Part shown: piece after piece, positions 17,326 through 27,238 of the stretch
Layout of the letters: each line of letters starts with the position of its first letter
How positions within the stretch are numbered: position 1 is the stretch's first letter
The notes under the pieces: model-generated
The model's database searches: none
What the model saw: the letters and a program-made list of their open reading frames with translations, nothing else
Told to the model about the DNA's origin: nothing
Made by a program: the position numbers and the translations under genes
Origin: Muribaculaceae bacterium
GTDB lineage: Bacteria > Bacteroidota > Bacteroidia > Bacteroidales > Muribaculaceae
Reading direction: 5' to 3'
NCBI GenBank assembly: GCA_009775225.1
Contig: VSPE01000004.1
Span: forward strand, 1 to 64,000
DNA length: 64,000 nt

Positions 17326-18291
17326 TCAGTGGTTGCGGGTAGCGGCGTTTGTGGCGAGCGATTTGAAGAAAGCCCGGGCGGTAGCGTCCATTTCGAGTTC
17401 GTCGATTGCCGCTATCGCGTCTTTGGCATATCGGGCGGCAAGCTCGTCGCAGCGTCTGTCGAGGCCGAGGCTGCGGTAGATTTCAGTCACGCGGGACACC
17501 TTTTCTTCGCGGTCGAGTTTGTTGCTGAGCAGCGGCGTTATCTGTTCGGGCGCCTCGTTGAGGGCCGTAATCAGAAGCCATGTTTTCTTGTTGTTGGCAA
17601 TGTCGCCGCCTATCTCTTTGCCGAATACGGCGGGGTCGCCGAAAGTGTCGAGCCAGTCGTCGCGGAGCTGGAAGGCAAGGCCGAGAGCGAGGCCGTAGTC
17701 ATAGAGCCGACGGCACACTTCCTTTTCGGCATCTGCGAGCATGGCGCCTATAGTGCAGCCGCATGCTATGAGCACTGATGTTTTGAGGCGTATCATTTCT
17801 ATGTACTCGTCGACCTTCACATCGGTGCGCGACTCAAATTCCATATCGAGTTGCTGGCCCTGATATACTTCCATTGCCGTGTGGTTGAACACTTCGAATA
17901 TGTTGGCGAAGCGGCTTCCGGCGCCTTCGGCAAGCAAGCCGTAGGCCATGGTGAGCATGGCATCGCCTGAGAGAATGGCTGCGTTCTGACCGCTGCGGCG
18001 GTGTACGGTCGGCCGGCCGCGCCTGAGGTCAGCGTTGTCCATCACGTCGTCGTGCAGCAGGGTAAAATTGTGGAACATCTCTACGGCTATTGCCTGATGT
18101 GCTATTTCAAGCGGTTCGCGGCGCGATACTGCGGCATAGGCGGCCATGCAGAGTGCGGGGCGCAGACGCTTGCCGCCGCTTGCCATTGTGTATTGGATTG
18201 GCTCGTAAAGGCCGGGGGCGGTGGTCGGATATGATATGCCGGCTATGGCGTCTTCAGCCAGCCCTGTAAAATAGTCGAGAGTGTACTCCAT
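17326..18291 (-). CDS. Trans-polyprenyl diphosphate synthase
   Basis: It builds all-trans polyprenyl diphosphates from IPP and an allylic primer, probably for menaquinone side chains or as FPP/GGPP synthase. The first aspartate-rich motif DDVMDNADLRRGRP and the second DDWLD are both present, with 'GGKRLRPAL' near the N-terminus. I start at the ATG at 18291 (MEYTLDYF; 321 aa); the frame runs 12 codons further upstream. The residue pair before the first motif (F-T-L-L-H) does not allow a safe prediction of chain length. It is preceded by its own promoter, so it is probably separate from the cluster above. Confidence 0.9.
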   Translation of the reverse strand: MEYTLDYFTGLAEDAIAGISYPTTAPGLYEPIQYTMASGGKRLRPALCMAAYAAVSRREPLEIAHQAIAVEMFHNFTLLHDDVMDNADLRRGRPTVHRRSGQNAAILSGDAMLTMAYGLLAEGAGSRFANIFEVFNHTAMEVYQGQQLDMEFESRTDVKVDEYIEMIRLKTSVLIACGCTIGAMLADAEKEVCRRLYDYGLALGLAFQLRDDWLDTFGDPAVFGKEIGGDIANNKKTWLLITALNEAPEQITPLLSNKLDREEKVSRVTEIYRSLGLDRRCDELAARYAKDAIAAIDELEMDATARAFFKSLATNAATRNH

Positions 18292-18329
18292 TGGGGAGGG
18301 TGTGATAAATGGTGAATTATTCGGCAATG

Positions 18330-18337
18330 CAAAGATA
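18330..18337 (-). promoter_or_regulatory. -7 box of the polyprenyl synthetase-tatD-purT operon
   Basis: TATCTTTG on the minus strand, 38 bp before the start codon at 18291, in the 107-bp gap that separates this operon from the last gene of the biosynthetic cluster. Confidence 0.55.
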
Positions 18338-18388
18338 GCTATTTTCGGTGGAATAATAAAACCGAAAATGCGCTTGCTTGTGCTTTGT

Positions 18389-18781
18389 TCATTTCTTTTC
18401 AGCCTTCTTGTCGGAGCCGAAGAGCCCCTGTATAAAGCTTACTCCCTGATTAATCTTGTCGCCCACGTTAGTGCCTACGCTGTCCACTTTGCCGCCTATG
18501 TTGTTTACTCTGTTGGCAATGCGGTATTTGGTGTAGCGTCCTTTGTATTTGAAAAACTCGTCGCGCTCTTTCTGTGTCATGTCTTTTTTGTACACATCGT
18601 CGTACTGCTTCATGAACACGTTGTATGTCGAGTCGGCGCGCAGGTGGTCGGCGCGGGTCATGGTGGTGTCGGTGGATACCTTGTTTACGAAGGTGCCGAA
18701 GTCCGTTATAAATTCACGCGGCGTAGTCGCCGAAGTGCATATTGCTGTAGCAAGAGCGCAGATTATTAATATCTTTCTCAT
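18389..18781 (-). CDS. Small secreted protein, end of cluster
   Basis: I do not recognise a function. The 130-residue product (start ATG at 18781) has a signal peptide (about residues 1-17) and a charged, mainly helical body with 'MTRADHLRADSTYNVFMKQY' and many K/D/E residues. The Gly/Val-rich tail 'NNIGGKVDSVGTNVGDKINQ' and the final KKAEKK follow. It starts 5 bp after the MMPL exporter stop and is probably its cotranscribed partner in the periplasm, by location only. Confidence 0.7.
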   Translation of the reverse strand: MRKILIICALATAICTSATTPREFITDFGTFVNKVSTDTTMTRADHLRADSTYNVFMKQYDDVYKKDMTQKERDEFFKYKGRYTKYRIANRVNNIGGKVDSVGTNVGDKINQGVSFIQGLFGSDKKAEKK

Positions 18782-18786
18782 AAATA

Positions 18787-21700
18787 TCAATATCCTTTTA
18801 TCGTTATGAAATCTGTTGAATGAGGCGCATAGTCGTCCTCACCTTTTGCTAAAACGCGGAATTTGGGTGTGCTGTTCGCATCGGCATCATATACGTGCTC
18901 CGATACAGTTACGTTTCGCACGAAGTCTTCTATGCAGCCACGCAGCAACTCGCGGTTCTCAGGTATGCCGAGGCTGCATATTATCTTTTTGCCGGGGTAC
19001 ATCAGGGCAAGCATCAGGGCAAGCTCGCCTCGGCCTTCGCGGTCGTACACGGCCATGGTGTCGCAGCCGTCGGGTACACGCAGAAGGTCGGCTTGTCTCA
19101 CAAAGGCACGCAGGGCGCGACGGGCCTGCCTCTCTACATCGCTGCCCTTGTATATATAGCGGTCGATTACTATCGGGCGTACACCCTCTGGAGTATAGAT
19201 GTTGCTGTATATACGGCTGAGTTCGAGTCGGTAGCGGCGGCGTATCTCTTTTGCCTGGGCGAGAGTGTCGCCGATTCTGTCGAGACTTTGGCGGCTTATG
19301 CGTTCGCCCACTTCGATACACAGGGTTCCGCCGTTGGAGAGAGCCGAGCCTTTGGGCATAATCCTGAGCAGACCTTCAAAGTATACAGGCACGATGTCGA
19401 GCCCCAGCTCTTTGGCTATGTGGAAGGCACCTTTGCGGAAACGGAGTATGTCGGTGTCGGTAGCGTCGGGGCGCTCGCCCTCGGGGAAGATTGCCACGCT
19501 GAAGCCCTCCTCCACCAATGGTCGCAGACGGGCCACTATGTTGGACGCTCCTTCGCCGACCGTCATGAAATTGCTCCAGCGGAATATCGTGCCTACTATG
19601 GGGTTGAGCTTTATGTGGTCGTTGGCAAGCATTATTATCTTTGGAGCCACGAACATCATGCAAAACGAATCGAGCATCGACTGATGATTGCACACTATTA
19701 CCGCCGGGCGGCTGAAATCCTCCCCGTTGTCGTTGCGGAATACGAACCTTATGCCGGGCATCCTCTTTATGTCGAAGCGGAATACCGAGCAGTTGTAGCG
19801 GTGGAACAGTTCGCGTTTACGGGCCGTGGGCCGTGTGAGCACAAACAGGAAGAAGCCGAGAATATATGCCGTGAGCAGTTGTGCCATGAATACCACGGCG
19901 CAGAAGCCCGTACACAATATCTTTTTCAGGGTCACGGGGCGGTAACGCAGGCGCCCGCCGCTGCGCACAAGCCAATTGAATATCAGTGGCGGGAAGAGAT
20001 AGGCCATAAGCACCACCGAGAGCATGCCCACCACCGTAACTTCGCCAAGAGAGCGCAGGGCCGGATGCTTGGCGAAGAGCAGGGTGCCGATGCCTATGAA
20101 CATTATAAGTGCCGACACCACAATACTGTTTTTATACGATGCCAGCAGCTTCTTGCGGTAGGCCAGTTCATAGGAGAGTCCTTCCGTCATGAATATGGTA
20201 TAGTCGTCGCCCTGCCCGAAGATAAAGGTGGCAAGTATCACGTTTACGATATTGAACTTGATGCCGAGCATGCTCATTATGCCGAGTATCCATACCCAGC
20301 TGAAAGCCATAGGCATGAACGACACTATGGCAAGCTCTATGCTGCCAAGCGATATCCACAGGAAGGCGAACACTATGAAGCCGCACGCAAAGCCTATGTA
20401 GTTGAAGTCGTCGGAGAGGGTGTCGGCGATAGAGCCGTTCATACTTCTTACATCGAAAAACAGTCCTCTGAACTCGCGCTCACGCTCCAGTGCCTGCTTT
20501 ACGCTCTCCATAGAGTCGGTGGGCACCGACAGTACCTGCACCAGCGACTTGCTGCACGTGCCGCTGTTCTCGCTCACGTTGCCCATAAAGACAGTGGATA
20601 TAAGTTCGTCGAAGTCCTCGAACGGGCGTGGCTCGTATTCGGCCTCTATTATATCCGCGAACGTGGCGAAGGCCGTGGGGCTGAAACCGTGTCGTTGAGC
20701 AGCTTCGGCGAGTCCGTCGGAAAGCATGGTGCTGTAGCGGGAGCGGAAATCGTTCCACCGCTGCAGGCGTCGCTGCTGTTCGGCGCCGGAGACCAGAAAC
20801 GACGACACCTCGCTTTGCCGCACGCCGGCGCCGACAGCTACAATAGAGTCGATGGTACGGTCTATCACCTCGTTTTGCTCCAGTGCCTCTTCCCAGTCCG
20901 TGCCGTTGCTCACCACGTAGAGGCTTTCGGTACCTCCTGCCCTGTTGACAAGGCTCTGGAAGTATGCCATGTCGGCCTTCTGCTCAGCTGTCATGTAGTT
21001 GATGTTGCGCATGTCGGAGTCGAATTCGGTATCAAGGCTGAACCATGCGAATACAGCCGTGAGGGCGAGCACAATCCACACCGCCCATTTGCTCTTTTCG
21101 AGCGACAGGCTTGCTATACGCGTTATCAGCACAGGTTCGGGTGCGGGAGCTTCGCCGCGGCGGCGCGTATGCACTACATGTGGCAGGAACAGCAGCACGA
21201 AGACAATCGTGCCGACAAGCAGCAGTGAACTGAACAATCCCAGGTCGTGCAGTGCCGGAGAGTTGAGCGGAACAAGGCACAGGAAGGCACCGACGGTGGT
21301 CACGTTGCCGACCACGAGCGGCGACACTATCTCGCGTAGTGCGCTGCGCGGGTGCTCGCTCTCCTTGAGGTGGTCTATCAGGTGGAGCGGATAGTTCACG
21401 GCTATGCCCAGTATCACCGAGGCTATGCCTATCACGATTATGGATACAGAGTCGTAGTACAGGGCTATCGCCCCCATGGCGAAGAGCCAGCCCCAGCCCA
21501 CCGACACAAGTATGAGGAGGATGTTCCGCGCGTTGCGGAATACATATATCAGCAGGGCGAGTATGAGTATGCCTGCAATCACCACAGCCAGAATACTGTC
21601 GCGCTTTATGCGGTCTGCGTTCGCCACCGCAATCACGGGGCCTCCCGTAATGTGTATGTCGAGAGTCGTGTCCGCAGCCTCGGCCCGGTTGCGGCACTCC

Positions 21701-22410
21701 TGCAGCATGCTCACAAGGGCGGCGTTGTGTTCCGACTCATGTGCTCCGAAGGCCGACTCAATTATTACTATGGCTTTTTTGCCGTCGGGCGAGAGTATGT
21801 AGCCGTCGTAGGTGTCGAAGTCTATGCTTATGCCGCCTTGGCGAAGGCGTCCGAGCAGCGGAGTGAACAGATTGAGAGGGTCGCGGCTTATGTTGGAGGT
21901 AAGCACGTTGGCCGACGGGAAAAGCAGCATCTGCTTGTCTTCGATGAGCTGCCTGTCAATATATCCCGGCTCCGACAGGAGGCTGTCGATACGCGCGTAG
22001 TCGGCTTCGGTAAGGAAATACGGCACGTTTTCGTACACAATGTCGGTTATGCCGAGCATCTTTTCCATAGCCACCTCTTTCATGATGCTGCTGATGTAGC
22101 CGAGCGAGTCGGCGCTCTCAAGCTCTGAGCAGAATGTCTCCACTCCGTCGGCGAGTATGCGCGGCTCGGTCGAGGCGGAGTCGCGGCACGATATTATCGC
22201 ATAAATCTTGTTGGCGCCGGATATATCCTGGTACACCGACAGGGCCGTCTGGTTCTTCTCGTCGAGCGGAAGGAAGTCCGATATGTCTTCCTTGTAGTTC
22301 AGTGTCAGTACTGAGGCTGTGAGCGCTGACGTGACAACGATGAAGAGTGCCGCGGCAAAGAGCGGATGCCGCCGGAAACAGTCGTATATGGAGAGCACGA
22401 GTCGGTTCAT
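18787..22410 (-). CDS. MMPL/RND exporter fused to a PlsC-like acyltransferase and a C-terminal Rossmann-like domain
   Basis: The first 850 or so residues form a two-fold repeated 6-TM MMPL/RND transporter, with 'DISDFLPLDEKNQTAL' after TM1 and the second-half block 'FIFGQGDDYTIFMTEG' in TM10. Such proteins export lipids in aryl polyene and flexirubin clusters. After the last TM comes a complete acyltransferase: H909-x4-D914 (NHQSMLD) and FPEGER at about 975-980. The final ~125 residues carry GRGELALMLALMYPG, a worn glycine-rich turn resembling a methyltransferase fold, which also follows the acyltransferase in the 28728 gene. It overlaps the next upstream gene by 4 bp. The 1207-aa fusion is much longer than a plain MMPL exporter. 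Confidence 0.88.
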   Translation of the reverse strand: MNRLVLSIYDCFRRHPLFAAALFIVVTSALTASVLTLNYKEDISDFLPLDEKNQTALSVYQDISGANKIYAIISCRDSASTEPRILADGVETFCSELESADSLGYISSIMKEVAMEKMLGITDIVYENVPYFLTEADYARIDSLLSEPGYIDRQLIEDKQMLLFPSANVLTSNISRDPLNLFTPLLGRLRQGGISIDFDTYDGYILSPDGKKAIVIIESAFGAHESEHNAALVSMLQECRNRAEAADTTLDIHITGGPVIAVANADRIKRDSILAVVIAGILILALLIYVFRNARNILLILVSVGWGWLFAMGAIALYYDSVSIIVIGIASVILGIAVNYPLHLIDHLKESEHPRSALREIVSPLVVGNVTTVGAFLCLVPLNSPALHDLGLFSSLLLVGTIVFVLLFLPHVVHTRRRGEAPAPEPVLITRIASLSLEKSKWAVWIVLALTAVFAWFSLDTEFDSDMRNINYMTAEQKADMAYFQSLVNRAGGTESLYVVSNGTDWEEALEQNEVIDRTIDSIVAVGAGVRQSEVSSFLVSGAEQQRRLQRWNDFRSRYSTMLSDGLAEAAQRHGFSPTAFATFADIIEAEYEPRPFEDFDELISTVFMGNVSENSGTCSKSLVQVLSVPTDSMESVKQALEREREFRGLFFDVRSMNGSIADTLSDDFNYIGFACGFIVFAFLWISLGSIELAIVSFMPMAFSWVWILGIMSMLGIKFNIVNVILATFIFGQGDDYTIFMTEGLSYELAYRKKLLASYKNSIVVSALIMFIGIGTLLFAKHPALRSLGEVTVVGMLSVVLMAYLFPPLIFNWLVRSGGRLRYRPVTLKKILCTGFCAVVFMAQLLTAYILGFFLFVLTRPTARKRELFHRYNCSVFRFDIKRMPGIRFVFRNDNGEDFSRPAVIVCNHQSMLDSFCMMFVAPKIIMLANDHIKLNPIVGTIFRWSNFMTVGEGASNIVARLRPLVEEGFSVAIFPEGERPDATDTDILRFRKGAFHIAKELGLDIVPVYFEGLLRIMPKGSALSNGGTLCIEVGERISRQSLDRIGDTLAQAKEIRRRYRLELSRIYSNIYTPEGVRPIVIDRYIYKGSDVERQARRALRAFVRQADLLRVPDGCDTMAVYDREGRGELALMLALMYPGKKIICSLGIPENRELLRGCIEDFVRNVTVSEHVYDADANSTPKFRVLAKGEDDYAPHSTDFITIKGY

Positions 22411-23540
22411 TTCGCAGTAATCTTGGAGTTGACAGGATTGGCATATATCCCTAAAAATATATCGGCAATAGTCTCAAGTTCGCTTTCCTGATATACTTCC
22501 AGTGAGCGCAGATGCTCGCGGAAGCGTTCTTTCTGTTCCGGGGTATAGCGGTCGGAGTATTTTTTTGTGCCGTAGCGCATATCGTGAGCTATATAGTTGT
22601 TGGGGAAGAGACGGTAGGCGCTGTTGATGCGACTGTCGATGAGGGCGGCCACTTCCTTTACATATTCGGCGCGGGTAAGGCTCTCGTACTGTGCCATTTC
22701 CTCGCGTTGCAGAGGCTCGCAGATGTCGATGCTCACCGCTCCTTTCCGTGCCACGATGCCGGAGATGATGCTGTTGAGGTCTTCGCCCGGTTTCTTCACA
22801 TATCTGGTAAAGCGCGATTCGTATAGCTCGAGGGCCTTGGCCACGTCGCAGGTTTCCCATTCGTAAGATACTGCCACGGGCACTATGCGTAGAGAGTCCA
22901 GCGCCTCAATCTTGTCGGAGGGCATACTTCCGGCAAGCATGCTTATAAGCCCCGGCTCGGTGCGGTCTATGCCGTCCTTGGTGCGGCCGTTGCGCTGCGC
23001 TATCCACACTGAGCTGTGCCGCTCCGTGATGGTGTGGCGGATGTAGTCGGAAAGCAGCAGAGACGAGCGGTAGAAATCTTTGAAAGAACCGCCGCGCTCC
23101 ACTCTGAACATTTTGTTGGCGCGGCCTATGTCGATGAGCAGAGGCAGGCTCATGAGGTTGGCGCCGAATGTTATCTCCGAAGTCTCGTAGCCGTTGAGAT
23201 GCAGTATGTGTTGCAGCAGACTTGCGTCAAGCATTATGTCGCGGTGGTTCGATACGAAGAGGTAGCTCTTGTCGCGGCTCAGCTGCTCGAGACCCGAATA
23301 GGAGAAGTGCGATATACTGCGTTCTATTATGCGCTCGTTCACCGGGACCATCACCATACGCTGGAAGTCCGCTATGCTTTTTATCGACAGCACACGGCGC
23401 CGCACACTCTCGGTGTCTTCGTCGGGGAAGACATACGATGCTATGAGCGGAAACATTTCGCTGCGGGCTATCCGCTCCATTGTGGCGGGTATCTCGGCGT
23501 CGGTATAGGGCCGGATGTTGTCGAAACGGCTTGTATCCAT
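22407..23540 (-). CDS. PlsB/PlsC-like acyltransferase
   Basis: It is probably a 1-acyl-glycerol-3-phosphate-type O-acyltransferase acting at the inner membrane. The catalytic motif SNHRDIMLD (H-x4-D) is in the first third, followed by the 'RVERGGSFKDFYRSS' substrate loop and 'IAQRNGRTKDGIDRTEPGL', which in this subfamily stands in place of FPEGTR. No TM segments are obvious. It overlaps the CoA ligase by one base and the exporter by four. Its acceptor (glycerolipid or aryl polyene lipid core) is unknown. Confidence 0.82.
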   Translation of the reverse strand: MDTSRFDNIRPYTDAEIPATMERIARSEMFPLIASYVFPDEDTESVRRRVLSIKSIADFQRMVMVPVNERIIERSISHFSYSGLEQLSRDKSYLFVSNHRDIMLDASLLQHILHLNGYETSEITFGANLMSLPLLIDIGRANKMFRVERGGSFKDFYRSSLLLSDYIRHTITERHSSVWIAQRNGRTKDGIDRTEPGLISMLAGSMPSDKIEALDSLRIVPVAVSYEWETCDVAKALELYESRFTRYVKKPGEDLNSIISGIVARKGAVSIDICEPLQREEMAQYESLTRAEYVKEVAALIDSRINSAYRLFPNNYIAHDMRYGTKKYSDRYTPEQKERFREHLRSLEVYQESELETIADIFLGIYANPVNSKITAK

Positions 23541-24847
23541 CAGTCTTTACGGCGTTTGTCGATAAATTTTACAGGCTTGCGGCTATTGCCCGGATTGTTG
23601 ATTTTGTTTATGTCTTCGGGCGACATTATCTCTACTATCGGGGCTACGCGTATGCGCGAGCGGAAGCGGTCTTTGAGGTCTTTGATTACATCGAAGTGCT
23701 GAGGCGAGTTCAGCCCTACCTTCACGTGAACCTCGTCGGTGCCGGCAAAACTGTTCTGCACCTCCACGACGTAGTTGGCCACGTAGGGAGTGTTGTCGAG
23801 CACATCGTTGATTGCCGGAGGGTAGATTGTTGTGCCTTTGAGCTTTATCATGTTGTTCTTGCGGCCTATCAGCGGGGTAAGGCGGTAGGAGTTGCGACCG
23901 CACCGGCATTGTCCTGTAATCTTGCTGCTCATGTCGCCCGTGCGGAAACGCAGCAAGGGCATGCCTTCCACACCGAGGGTGGTTACCACCACTTCGCCGG
24001 TCTCGCCGTCGGCCACAGGTTTGTTGTCCTCGCCGATAATCTCCACTATCACGAGTTCGGGGTGCACGTGGCCCCCGCAGCCGTAGGGACACTCCGAGAA
24101 TGTGGCGCCCATCTCGGTAGAGGAGTAGGTGGTATAAAGCTCCACATCCCATTTCTCGTGTATGCGTGCTCCCAGGAGGTTGAGGCTGAAATCGGGTTGC
24201 CGCAGGCTCTCGCCTATGCCTATTATGCGGCGAATGCTCGAGTTGCGGTAGTCTATGCCGTGCTGCTCGGCATAATCTATCAGGCGCAGTATAAACGACG
24301 GCACGCACATTATCGTGTCGGGATTGAGCCTTCGTATGGTATCCCACTGAAGCTCTGGCATGCCGTTGCCTACACGGATGATGCTTGCTCCAAGCTTGCG
24401 GATGCCCAGGAAGTAGGCAAGGCCGGCCATGAAGCGCTTGTCGAGAGTTACCATAAGCTGTACGATGTCGCCTGGAGCGACGCCGGCACAGCCGAACGAT
24501 TTCATCTCGTTGTAGGCCAGACGTTCGAGGTCGCTGTCGGTGCATCCGAATGTCACCGGGTCGCCTAGCGTGCCCGACGTGGTGATATAGTCGATGATTT
24601 TGGCCGGCGGAACGCACAGAAAGTCGGCATTGTGCAGTTGTAGGTCTTTTTTCTCGGTGAAAGGTATGCGCTGAAGGCCGGATATGGTGTGTATCTCGGT
24701 CACATCTATGCCGTTCTCACGGAACATACGCTGATAGAATGGCGAGTGGGCGGCAAGATAGTCCAGCGCCACGCGCAGGCGTCCGCACTGGAAATCCTCT
24801 ATTTCCACAGCTGTGCGGAACTCTATGTCGGTGGTGGTATGTGTCAT
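23540..24847 (-). CDS. Phenylacetate-CoA ligase-like acyl-activating enzyme
   Basis: This adenylating enzyme of 435 aa probably activates the aromatic starter acid (p-coumarate from the ammonia-lyase) as an AMP ester for transfer to CoA or ACP. Visible motifs are TTSGTLGDPVTFG (AMP/P-loop type), the aromatic-type block 'YTTYSSTEMGATFSECPYGCG' with cysteines also found in PaaK, 'LLRFRTGDMS' and 'GRKNNMIKLKGTTIYPPAI' near the hinge. It overlaps its neighbours by 1 and 4 bp. The substrate assignment is an inference from the cluster. Confidence 0.87.
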   Translation of the reverse strand: MTHTTTDIEFRTAVEIEDFQCGRLRVALDYLAAHSPFYQRMFRENGIDVTEIHTISGLQRIPFTEKKDLQLHNADFLCVPPAKIIDYITTSGTLGDPVTFGCTDSDLERLAYNEMKSFGCAGVAPGDIVQLMVTLDKRFMAGLAYFLGIRKLGASIIRVGNGMPELQWDTIRRLNPDTIMCVPSFILRLIDYAEQHGIDYRNSSIRRIIGIGESLRQPDFSLNLLGARIHEKWDVELYTTYSSTEMGATFSECPYGCGGHVHPELVIVEIIGEDNKPVADGETGEVVVTTLGVEGMPLLRFRTGDMSSKITGQCRCGRNSYRLTPLIGRKNNMIKLKGTTIYPPAINDVLDNTPYVANYVVEVQNSFAGTDEVHVKVGLNSPQHFDVIKDLKDRFRSRIRVAPIVEIMSPEDINKINNPGNSRKPVKFIDKRRKD

Positions 24848-25746
24848 TTCAGAATTTCTTTCAGCCAGTTCAGAAAGTCGTTTTTCCAGGCTATCGCTTC
24901 GGCTGTGGTCTTTTCGGGAGTAGCGCCGAACCCGTGGCCGCCGGTGCGGTACTGCACGTAGCGGTGTTCCACACCTTGCGCCGTCATGGCGGAGTCGAGC
25001 AGTTCGGAGTTCCGGTATTTCACTATAGGGTCGTCAACGCAGTTCATAAGGAAGGTCGGTGGCATGTCACGGCGAACATGGCGCTCCAGCGACAGCGAGT
25101 CCTTCATCGCGGCGCTTATGGAGGGCCCTTCGCCGAGGAGTCCGCGGCGTGAGCGTTTGTGTGTGCATCGGTCGACCAGCGACACCACCGGATATATAGG
25201 CGCTATGAAGTCGGGACGGAGCGACACCTGCGGGTGCACGCCCGTGGCCGACAGCACGTCGGTATCGAAAAAGATGCCCGACATGGCAGTCAGGTGCCCG
25301 CCGGCCGAGAAGCCCATTACGCCGAGACGCGTCGGGTCGATGCCGTAGGCATCGGCGTTCTCGCGCACAAGCTGTATGCTGCGCTGCACGTCCTGAAGCA
25401 TATCGGGGTAGCGGTTGCCACGTGCTACGAGGCGGTAGTGGGTGATAAAGCCCGGTATGCCTCCCACGCGGTATTCGAGCACGAAGGCCGATATGCCCTC
25501 CGACTGCAGCCACTGAGCCACGTCGTCGCCCTCGGTCTTTTTGTCGAGCCAGAAATAGCTGCCGCCGGGGCACACTATCACGGCTGTGTTGCCCGAGCCT
25601 TCCGCAAGGTAGGGGGTGAGCGTAACCTTGGCCTTGCACCCGGTGCCTTCCCAGATGTTGAGCGGCGCACTATGCGCACTGCTGTAGAGGGCACTCAGAA
25701 GCACGCCGACGCTCAGCGCAATGGTTCTAAATATCTTTGTTCGCAT
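24844..25746 (-). CDS. Secreted alpha/beta-hydrolase (esterase)
   Basis: A signal peptide (about residues 1-25) puts this 300-aa hydrolase in the periplasm. The oxyanion region PGGSYFWLDKKTEG, the nucleophile elbow GFSAGGH (GxSxG), the acid in NCVDDPIVKY and the histidine in GGHGFGATP complete a Ser-Asp-His triad as in the BD-FAE/acetyl-esterase group. It may deacylate a lipid intermediate or product during export. It overlaps the upstream FAD gene by 20 bp. Confidence 0.83.
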   Translation of the reverse strand: MRTKIFRTIALSVGVLLSALYSSAHSAPLNIWEGTGCKAKVTLTPYLAEGSGNTAVIVCPGGSYFWLDKKTEGDDVAQWLQSEGISAFVLEYRVGGIPGFITHYRLVARGNRYPDMLQDVQRSIQLVRENADAYGIDPTRLGVMGFSAGGHLTAMSGIFFDTDVLSATGVHPQVSLRPDFIAPIYPVVSLVDRCTHKRSRRGLLGEGPSISAAMKDSLSLERHVRRDMPPTFLMNCVDDPIVKYRNSELLDSAMTAQGVEHRYVQYRTGGHGFGATPEKTTAEAIAWKNDFLNWLKEILK

Positions 25747-27238
25747 CGTTTATCAGATTGACTATGGTATTTGTGCCGAGAATGGCTTCGGCGGTGTTGA
25801 TAGCGGTGAGGGGCACTCCGCATATACCGTGCAGATTTATGTTCTGCCCGGTGAGAAGAAGGTTGCGTACTTTGGTGTACACGGGTATCTGCGTGAGCAC
25901 GGGATTGTCGGAGTCTTTGCGGTAGCCGAAGAGCGCACCCTCTTTGGTGTGATAGTAGTCGCGCACGGTGAGGGGGCTGGCGGCGTATATGTGTGCCGCC
26001 ATATCATCGAAACCGGGGAACAGGAGGTTCAGCTTGGCAGTCACACGCTCTATGCGTTCTTGCTTCCACGCCTCGTATTCGGCGCCTCGACGGCCCGGGG
26101 TGGTGTTTTCCCAACGACGTACCTCGTCGAAGCCCATTATACAGTGCACCAGCATGCGCGAGGCGTATTTGCCCTGTTCGCGGTCGGGCGGTGTCATGTA
26201 CATGAATCCCTGCGGGAAGGTGTCGGCGCTTTGTTCGACCTGTGACCACATAGTGCCGTAGTCCTCCATGAAGTAGCATGTGTGGTCGATGTAGGGAAAG
26301 ACTCCGGGCTTGAGGTCGATGAAGAGCGAGAACGCCGAGTAGGAGTTGGGTATCTCGTTCAGTCGCTTTACGAAGCCGCGGAGAAACGCTCCCTCCGACA
26401 CCAGGCGCAGCATCTCCACCGGGTGTATGGCTGATATATATCGGTCGGCCTTGTACACACAGCCGTCGGTGGTGGCGACCTCCGTCACCATTTTTTCCTT
26501 TACCTCTATGCGGCATACCTCTTTTGAGGCAAGCACGGCGCCTCCGTTGTCGCGGATAATGGCGGCGAGAGCATCGGCCAGTTGCTGGCTGCCCCCGGCA
26601 AAGCGAGAGGCGCCGTTGATATACAGCACATAGATAAGGGCGTGTATGTAAGCCGGTGTATGACCTTCGACGCCGCCGTACAGAGGGTTGAGGTATGCTA
26701 AAATTTCGCGCAGCCGAGGGTCGGATATGAAGCGGGCTATCAGCCTGTCGGCCGGCATTGTGAAAAGCTCGCTGTGCGGAGCAAGACTGCCGTCCGACGG
26801 CCGTAGATGGAAGAGCGGCACCTCGTCGGCTATGGCGTAGATGCTGTCCACATAGGCGCGGATGTTCTCTGCTTCGTCGGGGAAATAGCCGGCCAGCGAT
26901 GCCGTGAAGCCCTCGCGACCCGATGCTATGCGGAACACTTCGCCCGTGCTGTTGAAGCGGATTTCGTCCATGCACCGGCTGTCGATGTGGTGGATGTCGA
27001 GTTTGTCGAGGATGCCGAGATAGCGGCATATCTTGTAGATGCTGCCGCCCGGCTCGAAGCCGCCCATGATGTGCATGCCGGTCTCGAAAGTCTTGCCGCG
27101 CCGTGCAAAGCATTGCAGGCCCCCTCCAATGATGCTGTTCTTTTCGAGCACCGTCACTTTAAGACCGTTGCGTGCGAGGAAGGCTCCTGTAAACAGACCT
27201 CCGATGCCTCCGCCTATTATAATAACGCTCTCGTTCAT
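25727..27238 (-). CDS. CrtI-like FAD-dependent oxidoreductase 1
   Basis: Family: phytoene desaturase / carotenoid isomerase / retinol saturase. I start at the ATG at 27238, where the dinucleotide-binding motif IIIGGGIGGLFTGAFLARNG begins at residue 5; the frame runs 53 codons upstream but those are antisense-like. The second part of the FAD site (GGGLQCFARRGKTFETGMH) and a C-terminal 'LLLTGQNINLHGICGVPLTA' FAD motif are present. It likely oxidises, reduces or isomerises conjugated double bonds in the polyene. The start overlaps the stop of the related gene upstream by 4 bp. Confidence 0.85.
   Translation of the reverse strand: MNESVIIIGGGIGGLFTGAFLARNGLKVTVLEKNSIIGGGLQCFARRGKTFETGMHIMGGFEPGGSIYKICRYLGILDKLDIHHIDSRCMDEIRFNSTGEVFRIASGREGFTASLAGYFPDEAENIRAYVDSIYAIADEVPLFHLRPSDGSLAPHSELFTMPADRLIARFISDPRLREILAYLNPLYGGVEGHTPAYIHALIYVLYINGASRFAGGSQQLADALAAIIRDNGGAVLASKEVCRIEVKEKMVTEVATTDGCVYKADRYISAIHPVEMLRLVSEGAFLRGFVKRLNEIPNSYSAFSLFIDLKPGVFPYIDHTCYFMEDYGTMWSQVEQSADTFPQGFMYMTPPDREQGKYASRMLVHCIMGFDEVRRWENTTPGRRGAEYEAWKQERIERVTAKLNLLFPGFDDMAAHIYAASPLTVRDYYHTKEGALFGYRKDSDNPVLTQIPVYTKVRNLLLTGQNINLHGICGVPLTAINTAEAILGTNTIVNLINDANKDI

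Noticed and set aside
18895..21228. Long open frame of 777 codons antisense to the MMPL exporter
   Set aside because: It is rich in His, Tyr and Ala with no recognisable domain, as is typical of mirror frames in GC-biased codons. The opposite strand has clear transporter and acyltransferase motifs.
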